DNA of 64,000 nt from Elephas maximus indicus. Lineage: Eukaryota; Chordata; Mammalia; Proboscidea; Elephantidae. The position numbers and the translations under genes were made by a program. Shown one piece after another: positions 52,786 through 63,959 of this stretch (the stretch's first letter is position 1; each line of letters begins with the position of its first letter). The notes under the pieces are model-generated. The model was not told the DNA's origin, searched no databases, and saw only the letters and a program-made list of their open reading frames with translations. The DNA lies in contig NC_064827.1 of assembly GCF_024166365.1 (NCBI RefSeq), positions 48,822,635-48,886,634 of the forward strand, written 5' to 3'.

Positions 52786-53900
52786 AAATCTGGGTCCATA
52801 ATTCTCTTCTTCCTACTCTAACGCTGGAGATTCTCTAACGGTCCCATTTCTGCCATCCACTGGAATCTCTCACTTGCCCCCTACGTTTCCTAACTCTCTG
52901 AGTTTGCTTATACATTTCTCTCTCTGCCGTGTTTACCTGTGCAAAGCCTGCCAGGCCCATCTCAATTGCCCCCTCTTTCAGGTTACCCTCCCAGACACCC
53001 TTAAAAAAAGGGAGCTTTAAGCCCCTTAAGACCTTTGCTTGCTCCTTGATCATGTATCAGGGCTCTGTGTATAAGTGCCTACCAGGCTGAGAACTACTTG
53101 GAGACGAATCCCTAGGCCACCTTCCTCTTGACCCCCAGACCCCAGCCCAGGGCCAAGTCCAGGCAAGGTCAGCTACTAGATGTTGGTTGTGGGTGAGGTT
53201 AGAACCCTCAACTGGGACCAAGAGAGCAACATTCCCTCAGGGCTGGGATAATATAATTTATGACTGAATTGAGGCATCTAGATGGCAACTCTTAAGAGAT
53301 TTTTTGACCATGTGGTATCAACCATGCCAAGGAATTCAAGAAATCCCCCAGGACGTGCCTCACTCAGAGAGAGAAAACTCCAGAATTACAATACACTTCC
53401 AAGCTCCTCCTACCATCCAATGCCCCTCCAGTGCCCTACCTCCGTGGGGATGGTGGTGGGATGCAGTGAGGAGCAGGAATCTTATCGTTAGAGATGTTCT
53501 GCTCCTGGGATCTAGGGGGCTGTCCCATCCCTTTTTGCCCAGTGGCCCCAGTTCATACTCTAACACCCAAGTGAGCTATGAGCAGCCTCCCTGGGGCCTC
53601 CAGCCAAACCTCTGAAACCTCAACAGCATGTAACAGAGAAGGGAAGCATACAGTCTTCACGGTCCCTGCCCAGACCCTTGTTTCAGGGAGGGGGAAGGTG
53701 GAGGTGGCTGGAATTCAGTCTGAAGTCTAGAGGCCAGTGTGTTTCTCGCAGAGGTGCTCCCAACCCACTTGGTGAGGCATGAGCGCTGAGGGCTGCCACC
53801 TTGCAGAAGGCTGGCCATTCAAAGCCCTCTTGCTTCGGGGTCAGCCAGAAAGATGGAAGATCGCAGACCTCAGCAAAGTTCCCATCCAGCCTCTGTGTGG
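52786..53900. other. intron 2, partly L2-like
   Basis: 52815-53060 (ttcctaactctctgagtttg, gttaccctcccagacaccct, cctttgcttgctccttgatc) is L2-like. The rest is unrecognised. Confidence 0.4.
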
Positions 53901-53901
53901 C

Positions 53902-53959
53902 TATTAATATAAAAAAAAAAAAATTTTTTTTTTATTAATATATATAATATATATTATAC
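53902..53959. repeat. A/T palindrome
   Basis: TATTAAT, then AT and A13, then T10 and ATTAATA form a near-perfect 39-bp palindrome (53902-53940). It runs directly into a second self-complementary stretch (tatataatatatattata). A hairpin or cruciform former and a likely unstable site. Confidence 0.75.
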
Positions 53960-54124
53960 CTCAGCAGCGGGTATCAGAGGAGAGCTAGGATTTGAAGGCA
54001 TATTGGGGTTGCGTAGTGCTGGCGGGATTACTATAACAACTACTGGCACTCGTTAGAATTCTTTATGATTGTCATAATCACAGTGTTCAAAGACAGGCAC
54101 ACACTCACTCTTGTCCAGAAACCA

Positions 54125-54335
54125 CTGGGCTCATTCATTTACTCATGTCTTTATTATCAGTTCTTTCATTCACTAAATGCTCAATTCTTGCTTACCCCAG
54201 GCAAGGGCCTGTGCTGGCACCGGGGATGGGGTGAGGGTGGGAGATTTGAAGATGAAACAGCATTATGCCTACCCCCTTGAGGGCCTCCCAGGCCAGTGGG
54301 GGACAGAGGCAAGTAAACAGATAATGGCAGAACAG
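54125..54335 (-). repeat. L2 LINE 3' end
   Basis: tcattcatttactcatgtct, gcctgtgctggcaccgggga, gagggcctcccaggccagtg. Confidence 0.6.
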
Positions 54336-55067
54336 TGAGGGTCTTCTCTGCTCACGGTAAAAATGAAGCTTCCTGGGCAACACCCAGGGAGGACATCCTG
54401 GTGAGATGGTGTGAGCCATTTGTAGCAACCTAGGAGTCTCATGGAGAATGGGAGGCCACCAGGCCCAGCTTCACAGTGTGGCTAGAGTGGGCTTCCTTCT
54501 GCAGTGTTTTCTGGCTCCTAAGCCCACTGTGAGGCAAGGGAAGTAGCTTCTACCAGCCTTCCTGGAAGGCATGGGTCCCTCCTGCCTAGGGCATACTTCC
54601 CCAGGGAAGTGGTTCTCTTGGAGGCCCCAAGCTTCCTCCCAGGTGCGGAACCCTCCCTGACACACCCAGGCCCAGGCTCCAGCCCACCAAAAGCTGACAA
54701 GCCTCTCTGCATCCCACTTACCTCCAGGGACTGCCTTGGGCAGGCTTCCTGCTCGCCAGCCTCCTTCTCCCTCAGCTGGGGCCACTTGGTTGGCTCACTC
54801 CAGGCCCTAGCACCCTCCTGTTGTCAGTCAGTATGATAGAGTCACTCAGGGGACATCAGCCTGGCTGGGAGGTAGCTCAATTGCTCTGCTGTTGGAAATG
54901 GCTGGAGTCCTGCCCCCCAAGTCCTGTGCGTGGGTCTTTGCTCCCTAAGTCAGACTTCTCTGTTGCTGGCTGCCTGCTTGTATCTCTTGCTCTATGATTC
55001 TGAATGACTGGCCTCTGTCCAGGTCCTAGGACCCCACCTTAGGTCTCAGCAGCACAGTGTAGGGTGG
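54336..55067. other. intron 2, no gene seen
   Basis: Unique-looking, GC-moderate. Open frames on both strands overlap without support. Confidence 0.4.
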
Positions 55068-55262
55068 TGGGTCTTAAACTTGAGCTTGTATCAGGTACCT
55101 GAAAGTATCTGAAGGAGTGGTTAAAACACAGGGTACTGGGCCCTACCCTAGAGTTTCTGATTTAGTAGGACTGGGGTGGAGCCTGAGAATTTGCATTTCC
55201 ATAAGTTCCCAGGTGATACTGATATGGTGGTCCAAGAACCATACTTGGAGAACTACTGTTGG
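55068..55262. repeat. MER5-like hAT element
   Basis: gtcttaaacttgagcttgta, cctagagtttctgatttagt, aagttcccaggtgatactga, tacttggagaactactg. Confidence 0.72.
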
Positions 55263-55345
55263 AATTGATAAGCTGGTAGACTCTGGAGCTTGAACCCAGA
55301 CTGCTTGGGTGCAAATCCTGGCTCTGCCACTTACTAGCGCGTGTC
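55263..55345 (+). repeat. MIR, 5' part
   Basis: gactctggagcttgaaccca, aatcctggctctgccactta. It stops where the LTR begins. Confidence 0.65.
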
Positions 55346-55690
55346 AGCAGGGCTGTGCTCCCTCCAGAGGCTCTCAGAGACAATCTGCTCTTTGCTTCTT
55401 CCAGCTTCTGGTGTCTGCCGGCATCCCTTGACTTGTGGCAGCATCACTCCAGCCTCTACCTCCGTGGTCATGTGGCCTCCTCTTATCTGTCAGATCTCCT
55501 CTGTGTCTCTCTTTTAAGGACACTTGTCGCTGGATTTAGGGCCCACGTGGATAATCCAGGATACCTCCTCATCTTAAGATCCTTAACTTAATTATAGCTG
55601 CAAAGATTCTTTTTCCAAATAAGGTCACATCCAGAGGTTCCAGGGATTAGGGCATGGACATACCTTTTTGGGGGCCACCATTCAGCCAGC
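55346..55690 (-). mobile_element. MLT1-type MaLR LTR, partial
   Basis: Antisense: ttcttccagcttctggtgtc, gggcccacgtggataatcca, taacttaattatagctgcaa, ggttccagggattagggcat. Its 3' LTR end is missing on the left. Confidence 0.75.
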
Positions 55691-56199
55691 CACAGCCAAC
55701 ATGGACTATTACCATCATTGGTTTTTCTCCAGCAGCTGCGGCTGGGCTCTAGCCCTACCAGAGGCATCACCAAGGTATGGCAGGTAGGGGCATGCCTTGG
55801 GTGCCACTTGAGGAGGGGCATTAAAGAGCAGTTTCTATTGGCCATAGCAATTTCCATTGCCAGCTGTGAGAGAACATTCAGCAATTTTAAACTAATTGCT
55901 GTAGGCGCTATTTTCAGTAGCTAGGCCCCTGTCCCTAGCTTCCTGCCCTGGGGGGTGAGGGTTGAGGTGTGTGGTAAGGCAATTTCAAGGTTCCAGCCCC
56001 TCCTGGTCAGCCCCATCTTACTCGATACAACCCATTCCCAGGCTGGGGCCGGAAATTCTGCTTATGAAGCTACACTGGCCACGTTTTTTCAGTGTGTTCA
56101 AATTTTACCAGTCTGAGAGAATACCACTCCCGGCCCCTAGCCACTTGTCTGGAACCCTCTGTCAGAGATAATTGTTTCTCATGCCTGGGGAGGCTGCAC
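55691..56199. other. intron 2, no gene seen
   Basis: A piece near 55830-55910 (tctattggccatagcaattt) has a transposase-like open frame wording (ASCERTFSNFKLI at about 55860-55900), hinting at a hAT transposase remnant. Very short. Confidence 0.4.
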
Positions 56200-56600
56200 T
56201 TGACAAAGGATTTTCACATTCAGAGCCACGTTTGATCCTCACTGCATCTATGGAGAAAGGTTGTATCTTCTTCATTTTGCAGGTGAGAAACTGAGGCCCG
56301 GAGGGAAAATTGCACAAGGTTACTTTTCAGGGCCGTTATAGACAATAGTCAGGGGAGAGAAAAGAAGGCTAATGTCATTGATAATAATAACAGTAACAAC
56401 CACCACTGTGATTTATTAAAGGTATGCTTTTGGTGGGCCCTCTGCTCGGTGTTTCATCTCAGATAATCCTCAGAAATCTCTCTTGAAGTAGATGGCATTA
56501 TTTCTACGTTACAGATGTAGAAACCGAGGCTCAGAGAGGCAGAGTTATCTTGTCCAACATCACAGAGCCTTTAAATGCAGGCCCAGGGTTTGAAGCGAGA
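56200..56600 (-). repeat. two antisense MIR SINEs
   Basis: 56200-56340 (gtgagaaactgaggcccgga) and 56380-56600 (gtagaaaccgaggctcagag, gagtttgaag-like core). Confidence 0.65.
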
Positions 56601-56635
56601 GCTGGCTAAGCCTTTCTTCCCAGCAACATGATGCT

Positions 56636-56810
56636 CAGAGTCCCTGGGTGGCGCAAGTGGTTCAGCAATCTACTACTAGCCAAAAGATCGGCAGTTTGAA
56701 CCCACCCAGAGGTGCCACGGAAGACAGGCCTGGCAACTGCTTTCGAAAGGTCACAGCCTTGACAACCCTATGAGCCGGAACCGACTTGATTGCAGCCACC
56801 ACCACCAACA
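56636..56810 (+). repeat. AfroSINE, older subfamily
   Basis: gagtccctgggtggcgcaag, tcggcagtttgaacccaccc, gaagacaggcctggcaactg, gagccggaaccgacttgatt, then a CCA-rich tail. It lacks the gtctactctg part. Confidence 0.8.
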
Positions 56811-56849
56811 ACCAGGCTGCTCATAGATCCTCTTGCCACCTCTAAAAAT

Positions 56850-57362
56850 ATGCCAGGTCAACATCCACCGTGGGCTCCACCAGACTGAGTCCAGCACATC
56901 TATATGGTGCCCGGCTACCACTACAGACTACCCTGACAGGGATCACAATAGAGGGTCCCAGACAGAGCTGGAGGAAAATGTAGAACAAAATTCTAACTCA
57001 CAAAAAAAGACCAGACTTACTAGTCTGACAGAGACTGGAGAAACCCTGAGTCTGGCCCCCGGACACCCTTTTAGCTCAGTATTGATGTCATTCCCGAGGT
57101 TCACCCTTCAGCCTAAGATTAGACAGGCCCGTAAAACAAAATGAGACTAAAGGGGCACACCAGCCCGGGGGCAAGGACTAGAAGGCAGGAGGGGACAGGA
57201 AAGCTGGTGATAGGGAACCCAAGGTCGAGAAGGGAGAGTACTGACATTTTGTGGGGCTGTTAACCAATGTCGTAAAACAATATGTATACTAACTGTTTAA
57301 TGAAAAACTAGTTTGTTCTGTAAATCTTCATCTGAAGTACAATAAGAAAAAGAATAAAAATA
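56850..57362 (+). repeat. poly-A-tailed L1-3'UTR-like repeat, oldest copy
   Basis: tatatggtgcccggctacca, actaccctgacagggatcac, gaccagacttactagtctga, cagagactggagaaaccctg. Then it departs from the other copies (gaccaatgtcg-like region) and ends gtacaataagaaaaagaata. Confidence 0.6.
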
Positions 57363-57714
57363 CTCCAGTTCAGCCAAGGTGAGCAGGGGCTGCCCATCGG
57401 CCAGCAGGGCCAGAGCACCCTGCCCTCGTAGTTCAGGTCCGAAGACCAGGCCCGTCAGACTGTCTCACCATCAGCAGATCCCCATTCCTGGTACCTAGCA
57501 GGGAGACGCGGAGTACTGAGGCTCAGAGTGATGGGTGGGGTGGCTGGCGTGGCCAGGGCAATGGGAACAGAGAGGCTATGGGTCTGAGGTCACTGAGGCC
57601 TGGGACCCTCGGTATGCTTACGGAGTGGGTCAGCCTCTGGTTAAAGTTCCATTCCTGGGGAGGAGCAGAGGGGGACTCAACTCCTTGCCTCACAAAGATA
57701 GGGCTTGAAAATCC
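57363..57714. other. intron 2, no gene seen
   Basis: Unique-looking sequence. Confidence 0.4.
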
Positions 57715-57800
57715 CCAGTGCTTGACTTGATAGCTGTGCCCTTGAGTAAGTTATTAACCGTCTCTGTGCCTCAGGTCCTGCATCTGTAGATTGGGAACAA
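57715..57800 (+). repeat. MIR fragment
   Basis: tagctgtgcccttgagtaag, cgtctctgtgcctcaggtcc. Confidence 0.6.
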
Positions 57801-57887
57801 CTAGAATACACATCAAGTGTGTTTGGAAAGACCTCAGTGACTACAAATTGGCACCATCTCTTCCAAACTCCCCATGGCCAGGCCACA

Positions 57888-57995
57888 GCTAGACCAAATG
57901 AACTGACATCACTGGGGGTGGGGCCCAGGCATTAGCAATTTAAAAAATCTCCCCAGGTGATTCTGCTGTACAGCTGGGGCTGGGAACCACTGCTA
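57888..57995. repeat. MER5-like fragment
   Basis: ggcccaggcattagcaattt, aaatctccccaggtgattct, ggctgggaaccactg. Confidence 0.65.
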
Positions 57996-58039
57996 TGCAG
58001 GCAGAGCACTTGCTGCTGGGACGTGGTAAGGGCTCCATA

Positions 58040-58140
58040 CACACGAGCTGTTATTATTCATTCCCTCGTTCATTCATGAAATGTTTGTTGAGCACCTGCC
58101 TACCTGTGCCAGGCTCTGGGCCCAGCGCCACGTGTCAGAG
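58040..58140 (-). repeat. L2 LINE 3' end
   Basis: cattccctcgttcattcatg, gttgagcacctgcctacctg, ggctctgggcccagcgcca. Confidence 0.6.
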
Positions 58141-58557
58141 GTACATATCAGCTGTTGGTATTTACTTATGGACCACTTCCAGCATTCCCTCCAAGAGAAC
58201 GGATTAATTGAGTTCGAGGCTTGTGAAGACTTGAGCCTGGGTCCAATATGCTGGGGAGAAGGTTTTACTGCCAAGGGGGAAGGAGGAAAATACAATGTAC
58301 CCACATGAGAGAAATTGAAACCCTGTGGGTACCCAGTGCAGCCAAAGCTCTCCAGAGCTTTAGAGAGGTGCCCAAAGAGAGTAGAAGGAGTGGGCTGCTG
58401 ACCTGTCTTGTGTGCCCTTAGGTGAAACCTTCCCCTTTCGATGCCAACATCTGTAACCTGGAAGGGCTTTTTAGCTGCAGAACCCTGTCTTCAAATGAGA
58501 CTCTAATTGGAACCCAATATACTAAAGAGATGAAGTCCAGTCTGCTCTGGCGTGGAG
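58141..58557. other. intron 2, no gene seen
   Basis: Unique-looking sequence. Confidence 0.4.
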
Positions 58558-58835
58558 TATGTGTGTAATGTGAGAGTATCCCCAAAGGAGTATATGAGTG
58601 TGTTAATGTGTGACCGTGTATGTGAGTGGAGGTGAAAAAGTATGTGAGTGCAGGTGTGTATGAAATGTGTGTGAGAGTATCTGTGAATGAGTAGGTGTGT
58701 GTGTGTAAGACTGTGTGAGTGTTAATGTGTGTGGTGTATGTGAAAGTATGTGCATAAATGCGAATCTGTGTATGAGAGTGTGTATGTTTGAGTATATATG
58801 AGTGAGTGAGTGTGTATGTGTGTGTGTTGGGCCAC
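58558..58835 (+). repeat. TG-rich degenerate simple repeat
   Basis: About 280 bp of imperfect TGTGTG/TGAG/TATG units (gagtgtgtatgtttgagtat, gagtgagtgagtgtgtatgt). An expanded and decayed (TG)n-type locus. The 141-codon minus frame full of THTH residues is a by-product. Confidence 0.8.
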
Positions 58836-59327
58836 AGGGGCAAGACCTCTCCTCCTCATCCTCCCTGCCTCCCTGGCCCTGGGAATGCAGTTTGAAACCC
58901 TCTGGTCCATACGTCTTCTACACTGGCCCTGCCAGCCCTGCCAGCTGCCGTCTCCTCCAAATGCCAGGCCTGCCGGTGTTCAGGAGCCGAAGTTTGTAGG
59001 GCACTGACTTCCAGCAGGTCGCTGCACATTCCCATCAGGTGCCCCTCACGTGCCCCCGACCGGCCCCTTATCCTCGAAGAGTCCTCAACTGAGTCCTTCA
59101 GAGCTGCCTGCCGGGGTTATGAGTCATTTGGTTGATGTCATCCTAGGATTTAGGCCCTCAGCACACTCACTCAAAGAGTCTTTGTTCCCCAAATGGAAAA
59201 GGAAAGCCCAAAAACTGGGAGTTGACTATAAAACGCTTCCCACATGCCCATGGCTGCTCATGCCTGGCCACACCCATCAGCCTTCACCATGCCACCTGGT
59301 CCATGTGATGCCTGGGGAGGGGGCGCT
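58836..59327. other. intron 2, no gene seen; one TATA-like motif
   Basis: ctataaaacgc at about 59226 is TATA-like. No exon or CpG cluster accompanies it. Confidence 0.35.
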
Positions 59328-59407
59328 CTGAATGGAGGCTTGGGGAAGGAGAAGAGGAAGGGGTTCACTGAGTGGAGGTTTGGGGAAGGGGAAGGAGGAA
59401 GGGGTAT
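59328..59407 (+). repeat. tandem duplication, ~41-bp unit
   Basis: ctgaatggaggcttggggaa and ctgagtggaggtttggggaa start two adjacent units. The second unit ends in gaaggggtataaag, a TATA-like motif absent from the first. Confidence 0.6.
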
Positions 59408-59689
59408 AAAGACCCTCCCCACAGCAAGACAGCAGACCCCACTGCATGCTTCCTGAGGCTTAGATCTAGCACTTACAGCAGAGCTGATTCCTGCCAGGAC
59501 TCAAGGGGTTAATGGATGTTTGGGGGTGTGGGAGGGAGGAACGCTGAAAAGACCCAGGTCACAGAATGAGGGCATCATACCAAGCTCTCTCTGGCTGAAC
59601 TCAGCCGAATGGAGACGGTGGGTGTGCTTGAGGCTTGGGAAGTGCCTGGCCCATAGTCACCATCCGATCAGTGGACTCTCACTGCTTAC
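59408..59689. other. intron 2, no gene seen
   Basis: Nothing recognised. Confidence 0.4.
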
Positions 59690-59920
59690 AGATGCACGCA
59701 ACCTGCCAGGCCCTGGGCTGCAGCGCAGCCACCTGCTGTGTTATTCCTTCTCACAATGATCTGTGACCTGGTTCTGCTGCTGTCCCACTGTACCGATTAG
59801 GAGTTTGCAGCTTAGGGAGGGGAAGTGACTTTCCCAAGGTCACACAACCAGTTAGCAGCTGACCTAGGGCTCAAGCCTGGATTTGTCTGATGCCAAAGCA
59901 GGTGGTAAGCCTTTATCCAT
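59690..59920 (-). repeat. MIR SINE
   Basis: gggaggggaagtgactttcc, caaggtcacacaaccagtta, gctcaagcctggatttgtct. Confidence 0.65.
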
Positions 59921-59924
59921 GGCT

Positions 59925-60310
59925 GTCAATTGGGGGTGGGCATCAGACTCACCCAGGCCAGGCCCTAGAAGACTCAATTCAGTAGGGCCTGGCAGGAGGG
60001 GCAGAACTCTGACTTTTTAAAAAATCCCCAAGGTGACTCTGATGTGTGGTGAGGACTGGGACCTTCACACCATGCTATGCTACCTATTCAGGTTTGAATT
60101 CTGAGTCCAATCACATATGAATTGCATGGCCTTGGAGGAGTAATTTAACCTCTCCAAGCCTCGGTTTTCTAACCTGTAAAATGGGGATAATAATATTATA
60201 TACCTCACAGGGAATCAAATGTGAAGATGAAATGATTTATGGAAAGTGCTTTGAACAGTGCCTGGCATACAGCAAGATTACAGCCAATTTCAGCTGCTGC
60301 TATTATTGTT
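59925..60310 (+). repeat. MER5-like element followed by MIR
   Basis: 59925-60065: gggtgggcatcagactcacc, atccccaaggtgactctgat. 60085-60310 (MIR, plus): gtttgaattctgagtccaat, taacctgtaaaatggggata, gaacagtgcctggcatacag. Confidence 0.68.
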
Positions 60311-60884
60311 ATTTCTTGGCATTCAATCAAAAACATAGGTCACCCTTGCTAGGCTCTCTCCTGGTGCTGGGGACCAAGAGATGAGATGGCGTGGCCCATG
60401 CCCAGGTGCCCACAGTCAGTGTTATCAGAGAAGGACCGAGAACTAACCATTAGAGTACAAAAGCATGAGGGTGTCTGGGTGGAGGGATAGACAAGGGCTA
60501 TGGGAGCTGACCTGGGGAGAGCCACAAGGAAAGCCACAAGGAGGCAGTAACGGGCAGTGCCCACCTTTGGGTCCTCAGTGCTGACTTCTGCACCACGGGC
60601 TCTGAGTGAGTTTCATCCCCTCTCTGGAGCTTAATCCCTCCTGTGCAAAATGAGGCGATAATCACGATGGAAGGAACAGGTGAGGGGACGCTTTGGAAAC
60701 TGGAGAGGGCTCTAGACAGGTAATGACTTCACCTTCCTGCTGGGACCTCAACTGGGCCGAACCCCTTCCAGCTGCCAGAGTGATGCTACAAGGCCCACAC
60801 CTTGCCAGGGCTCTGTCTCAGGCCTGGACCCCACCTCCAGGTTCCCCCGACCCCATCCTCTCCTCGGCTTAAGCCTGAGCCCAG
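60311..60884. other. intron 2, no gene seen
   Basis: Unique-looking sequence. Confidence 0.4.
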
Positions 60885-60945
60885 AGAGAGACAGAGAGAG
60901 AGAGGGACAGTGGGAAGGGATAGAGAGAGAGAGAGAGAGAGAAGA
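60885..60945 (+). repeat. (GA)n simple repeat
   Basis: gagagagacagagagagaga, interrupted by gacagtgggaagggatag, then gagagagagagagagagaga. A purine-only tract on one strand, H-DNA-capable in principle. Confidence 0.85.
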
Positions 60946-62539
60946 GGAAAGCTCACACAGTAACTTCATTGAGCAGGAAAATTCCTATGCTATATATGAA
61001 AACCGGAAAAGAGAAGGAGGCGTTCTAAGTTTACATGTAGAAAAATGCTCTTCTGTAATTCAGAAAAATGGGGTCTTTGATTATTGCCAAGCCCAGGTCT
61101 CCCTTCTAAGTTGATCCAGGAGTTTTTCCCTGGCGGGGAAACGGTGCTTTTTCTAAGAAATGCATTGGTCAGTAGGTTTTTCCAAGAACCTCTTGCTGAT
61201 TTGCTGGGTACTGGCGGATCCCCATGCAGCACAAATTCTGTTGTGCTCATTTTCCTAGGGAAGGGAGCCAGGTAGAGCTGAAGCCTCCAGAGACTCCAGC
61301 CTGGGTGGGGCAGACTTCACACAGGCAGAGAGCTGTGACATTTTCCTGGGCACAGAGCTCCCTGCCTCTAGCCAGTGTGCTGCCCAAAGACAAAGTCTGT
61401 GGGAAGGACTGGGTTTGTCCTGGCCCCTGTTGGAGTCATTCCTTCCAGGCCTGAAGGCTGTGGGTTGAAGGAACTGGCAGTTAAGGGTGGTCAGAGAAAA
61501 GAGACTGGAAATTAGGAGGATGCGGAATTTGAGACTCTCAGACTTGGCAAGGGCCTTTGGAAACCTAGTCCGACCTCTCATTTACAGATGAGGAAGCTGA
61601 GGCTCAAAGAAGCTAAGATCATACACACTGATCTTGTGGCAGAAACTAGAACCCAGGGCCCTGCCTCCCAGGCCTCAATTCTTCCACCATCTCATTCGTG
61701 CAGCATCTGAGAGACCCTCATGTGGAAGCAGAAGCCAATTTATGTGTGGTCCCAAAGGGCAGAGCCAGGCCCAGCTGGGTGGGTGGGGGTTACAGGGAGA
61801 CACGCCTCAGTTCCATATGAGAACCTACTGCTGGAGCCTAAGAATTTGTCCAGCAGTGGCCAGGGCTGTCTTGAGGGGAGTGAACTCCCCGACAGTGTAG
61901 ATGTGCAAGCAGAGACCAGCTGGCCTTTGGGTGGGGGTGTAGCACGGGAGATTCCTTCTTCAGACTCTGGGCTGCCCTCTTTCTGCACAACATCTCTGGC
62001 TTTCCGAACTCTCTGTTCCTCTGGGGAGGTGAGAAGAACGGAAGCCACAGACCAGGAGGTCTGATATAGATACACAAGAGTCCTCAGGGGCTGCCTCTCT
62101 GTGGGGGTGTCCAAAAGGAAGGGAAAGAACAGGCCTGAGAAGGTGCAAGAACTCCTTCCTCCAGCCTGAGAAGGAGAGAGAGGGAGGAACGTTTGGGTTC
62201 TCTGAGGCCTCTTGGCTCACACTGTAGGCAGTAGAGGGACTATCAGGGACCTTCCGTCTCCCCAGTGGCACAGTGCAGGGAAGTCCAGGCCAGAGGGGTC
62301 CTGCTGGCATCTGAGAGAAGTTGTTCCCCACCTCTGCCCCCTGACTTCTAACCCAGCCCCTGGCCATCATAGGGCTATCTCCACCCCACCCTCCAGCCAA
62401 CCAACTCAAAGCAGTCAGTGTGTCCCCGTTTAAGCTAACTGGAGTTCCATTAGTCCTCACAACCTCAGGTGGGAATGAGAGAGATGCGGGGCAGGGGCAT
62501 CTTTTGGCATTCCAGGCAGCAGGTGTGGGAAAGAGCAGA
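60946..62539. other. intron 2, largest repeat-poor stretch
   Basis: About 1.6 kb with no clear repeat except an old dispersed repeat near 61505-61690 (catttacagatgaggaagct). GC-moderate. A 209-codon minus frame (62589-61960) has no recognisable domain and overlaps a MIR at its start. This repeat-poor stretch would be the first place to look for a conserved noncoding element. Confidence 0.4.
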
Positions 62540-62690
62540 GGATGGGAGCTAGGCATCTGGGTCCTAGTCGTGGCTGGGCCACAGCTCACTGTGTGACCTT
62601 GGGTCTGCTCTGGACCTCACATTTGTACAGTAAGATGGTGGAACTGGTTGCTGTCTTGGGTCCTTTCTAGGCCCCTGACTCTGATTCTGT
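62540..62690 (+). repeat. MIR SINE
   Basis: gggtcctagtcgtggctggg, actgtgtgaccttgggtctg, ggacctcacatttgtacagt. Confidence 0.6.
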
Positions 62691-63459
62691 TGCTAGGATC
62701 CCAGTGGTCCCAGTTTCCTTCTGTTCAGCTCTGTTTGGTGAAGCACAATTCTACGCGTGTCCACTAGGGGTCGCTGCTGCGCAGGCTCCCTGGGGAGTCC
62801 TCGGCCTCCCTGGTCAGGCCTCTATCTGGCCTCTCTCTCCGGAGCCAGAGGAATGCTCCTTGGCCTCTTCAGGCCTTAAATGCTAACAGGAACGAGTGCT
62901 GGGCTCGGGTCCCAGATGATCATCTGTGAGGTGGAGCTCCTCACTGCCAGACACAGTTCCCCAGGGAGGCGAGGCTCCAAAATTCAGGCTAGCAGAGGGC
63001 ACTGCCTCAGAACCAAGCACATAGAAGGGCTAACCTGGCACCCAGTCCTGCCCTGTTGCACAGAAGGGGAAACTGAGGTCAGCCGTTGAGGGGATGTCCC
63101 AGAGTCTGTGGCTGAGATGAGGAGAGGGAGGAGTTCCCCTGGCCACGTAGTGGGCAGTGTGGGGCTTCACCTCCTCTGGCCAGGTCGCCACCGTCTCTGT
63201 GGAAGGAAAGCCTGAATCCTGCCCTGTTTGTTTCTTCATCGCTAGGATTCTTCCCTGGTTTCCGTGGAAACTGGCTTTGGACCCCTGGGGAGGAAAGTCG
63301 CACCCTGCAGTGACTGCTCAGATTTTCCTCTGCCTGCCCATCTCTAAGGCCCTCTCATTTCTCCCTGGGAGGGGACTGCCATAGGGCTGTGCTCAGGAAG
63401 CTGAACTGAAGATGTGGGGGGAGCGAGGCCCAGTCACGTCTCCCTGTCGCCTTTCCTTC
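62691..63459. other. intron 2, no gene seen
   Basis: MIR-like antisense bases near 63060-63085 (gaaggggaaactgaggtcag). Otherwise unique-looking. Confidence 0.4.
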
Positions 63460-63959
63460 AGGTCACATTGCCGAGTGCCTGCTGTGTGCCACGCCCTGAA
63501 TCAGGCCCCGGCCAGCCCCTAGGTGGCTCATGGTCCAGCAGGGGAGAGCTGTTAGTACCCAAGTTGGCACAACTCAGGTAGGCAGTGCACAGGCCCCTGT
63601 GAAGGATGTGGGTGTTTAGAGGAGGGGGCGATGTCTTCAGCTCTGTGTATGGGGTGGGGCTTGGTGACCTGGGAGCAGAGTGCAGCTGAGAATCGGCCGT
63701 GAAAAGATGAGGAAGGTGTTACCAATAGAAGGAACAATGTGAATGAAGACAGTGACTGGGAAAGGGGAAAATGAGAGATGAAGCAGAAGTGAATTTTGAC
63801 TTGATCCTGAAGGCACTGGGGAACCATTGAAGGTTCTGGAGCTTGTGGGTAACATGAGCAGATAACTGTTCACCGAGGCACCTAGATCGTGAACTTGTTG
63901 GACGCGTGCATTCCACGTTCGGCTCTGTATCCCCAGCACCACACAAGACATGATGTGGG
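63460..63959 (-). repeat. L2-like fragments
   Basis: gagtgcctgctgtgtgccac, gtggctcatggtccagcagg (63465-63555), and a decayed stretch to about 63850 (gaaggcactggggaaccatt). Confidence 0.45.

Noticed and set aside
55860-55905. Possible hAT-type transposase gene remnant
   Set aside because: Only about 15 residues resemble a hAT dimerisation segment; far too short to call a gene.
58418-58843. 141-codon minus-strand frame rich in THTH
   Set aside because: Translation of the TG-rich simple repeat.
61960-62589. 209-codon minus-strand open frame in intron 2
   Set aside because: No recognisable domain, low-complexity Ser/Pro-rich wording, and the start overlaps a MIR. A codon-conservation test in related species would be decisive.
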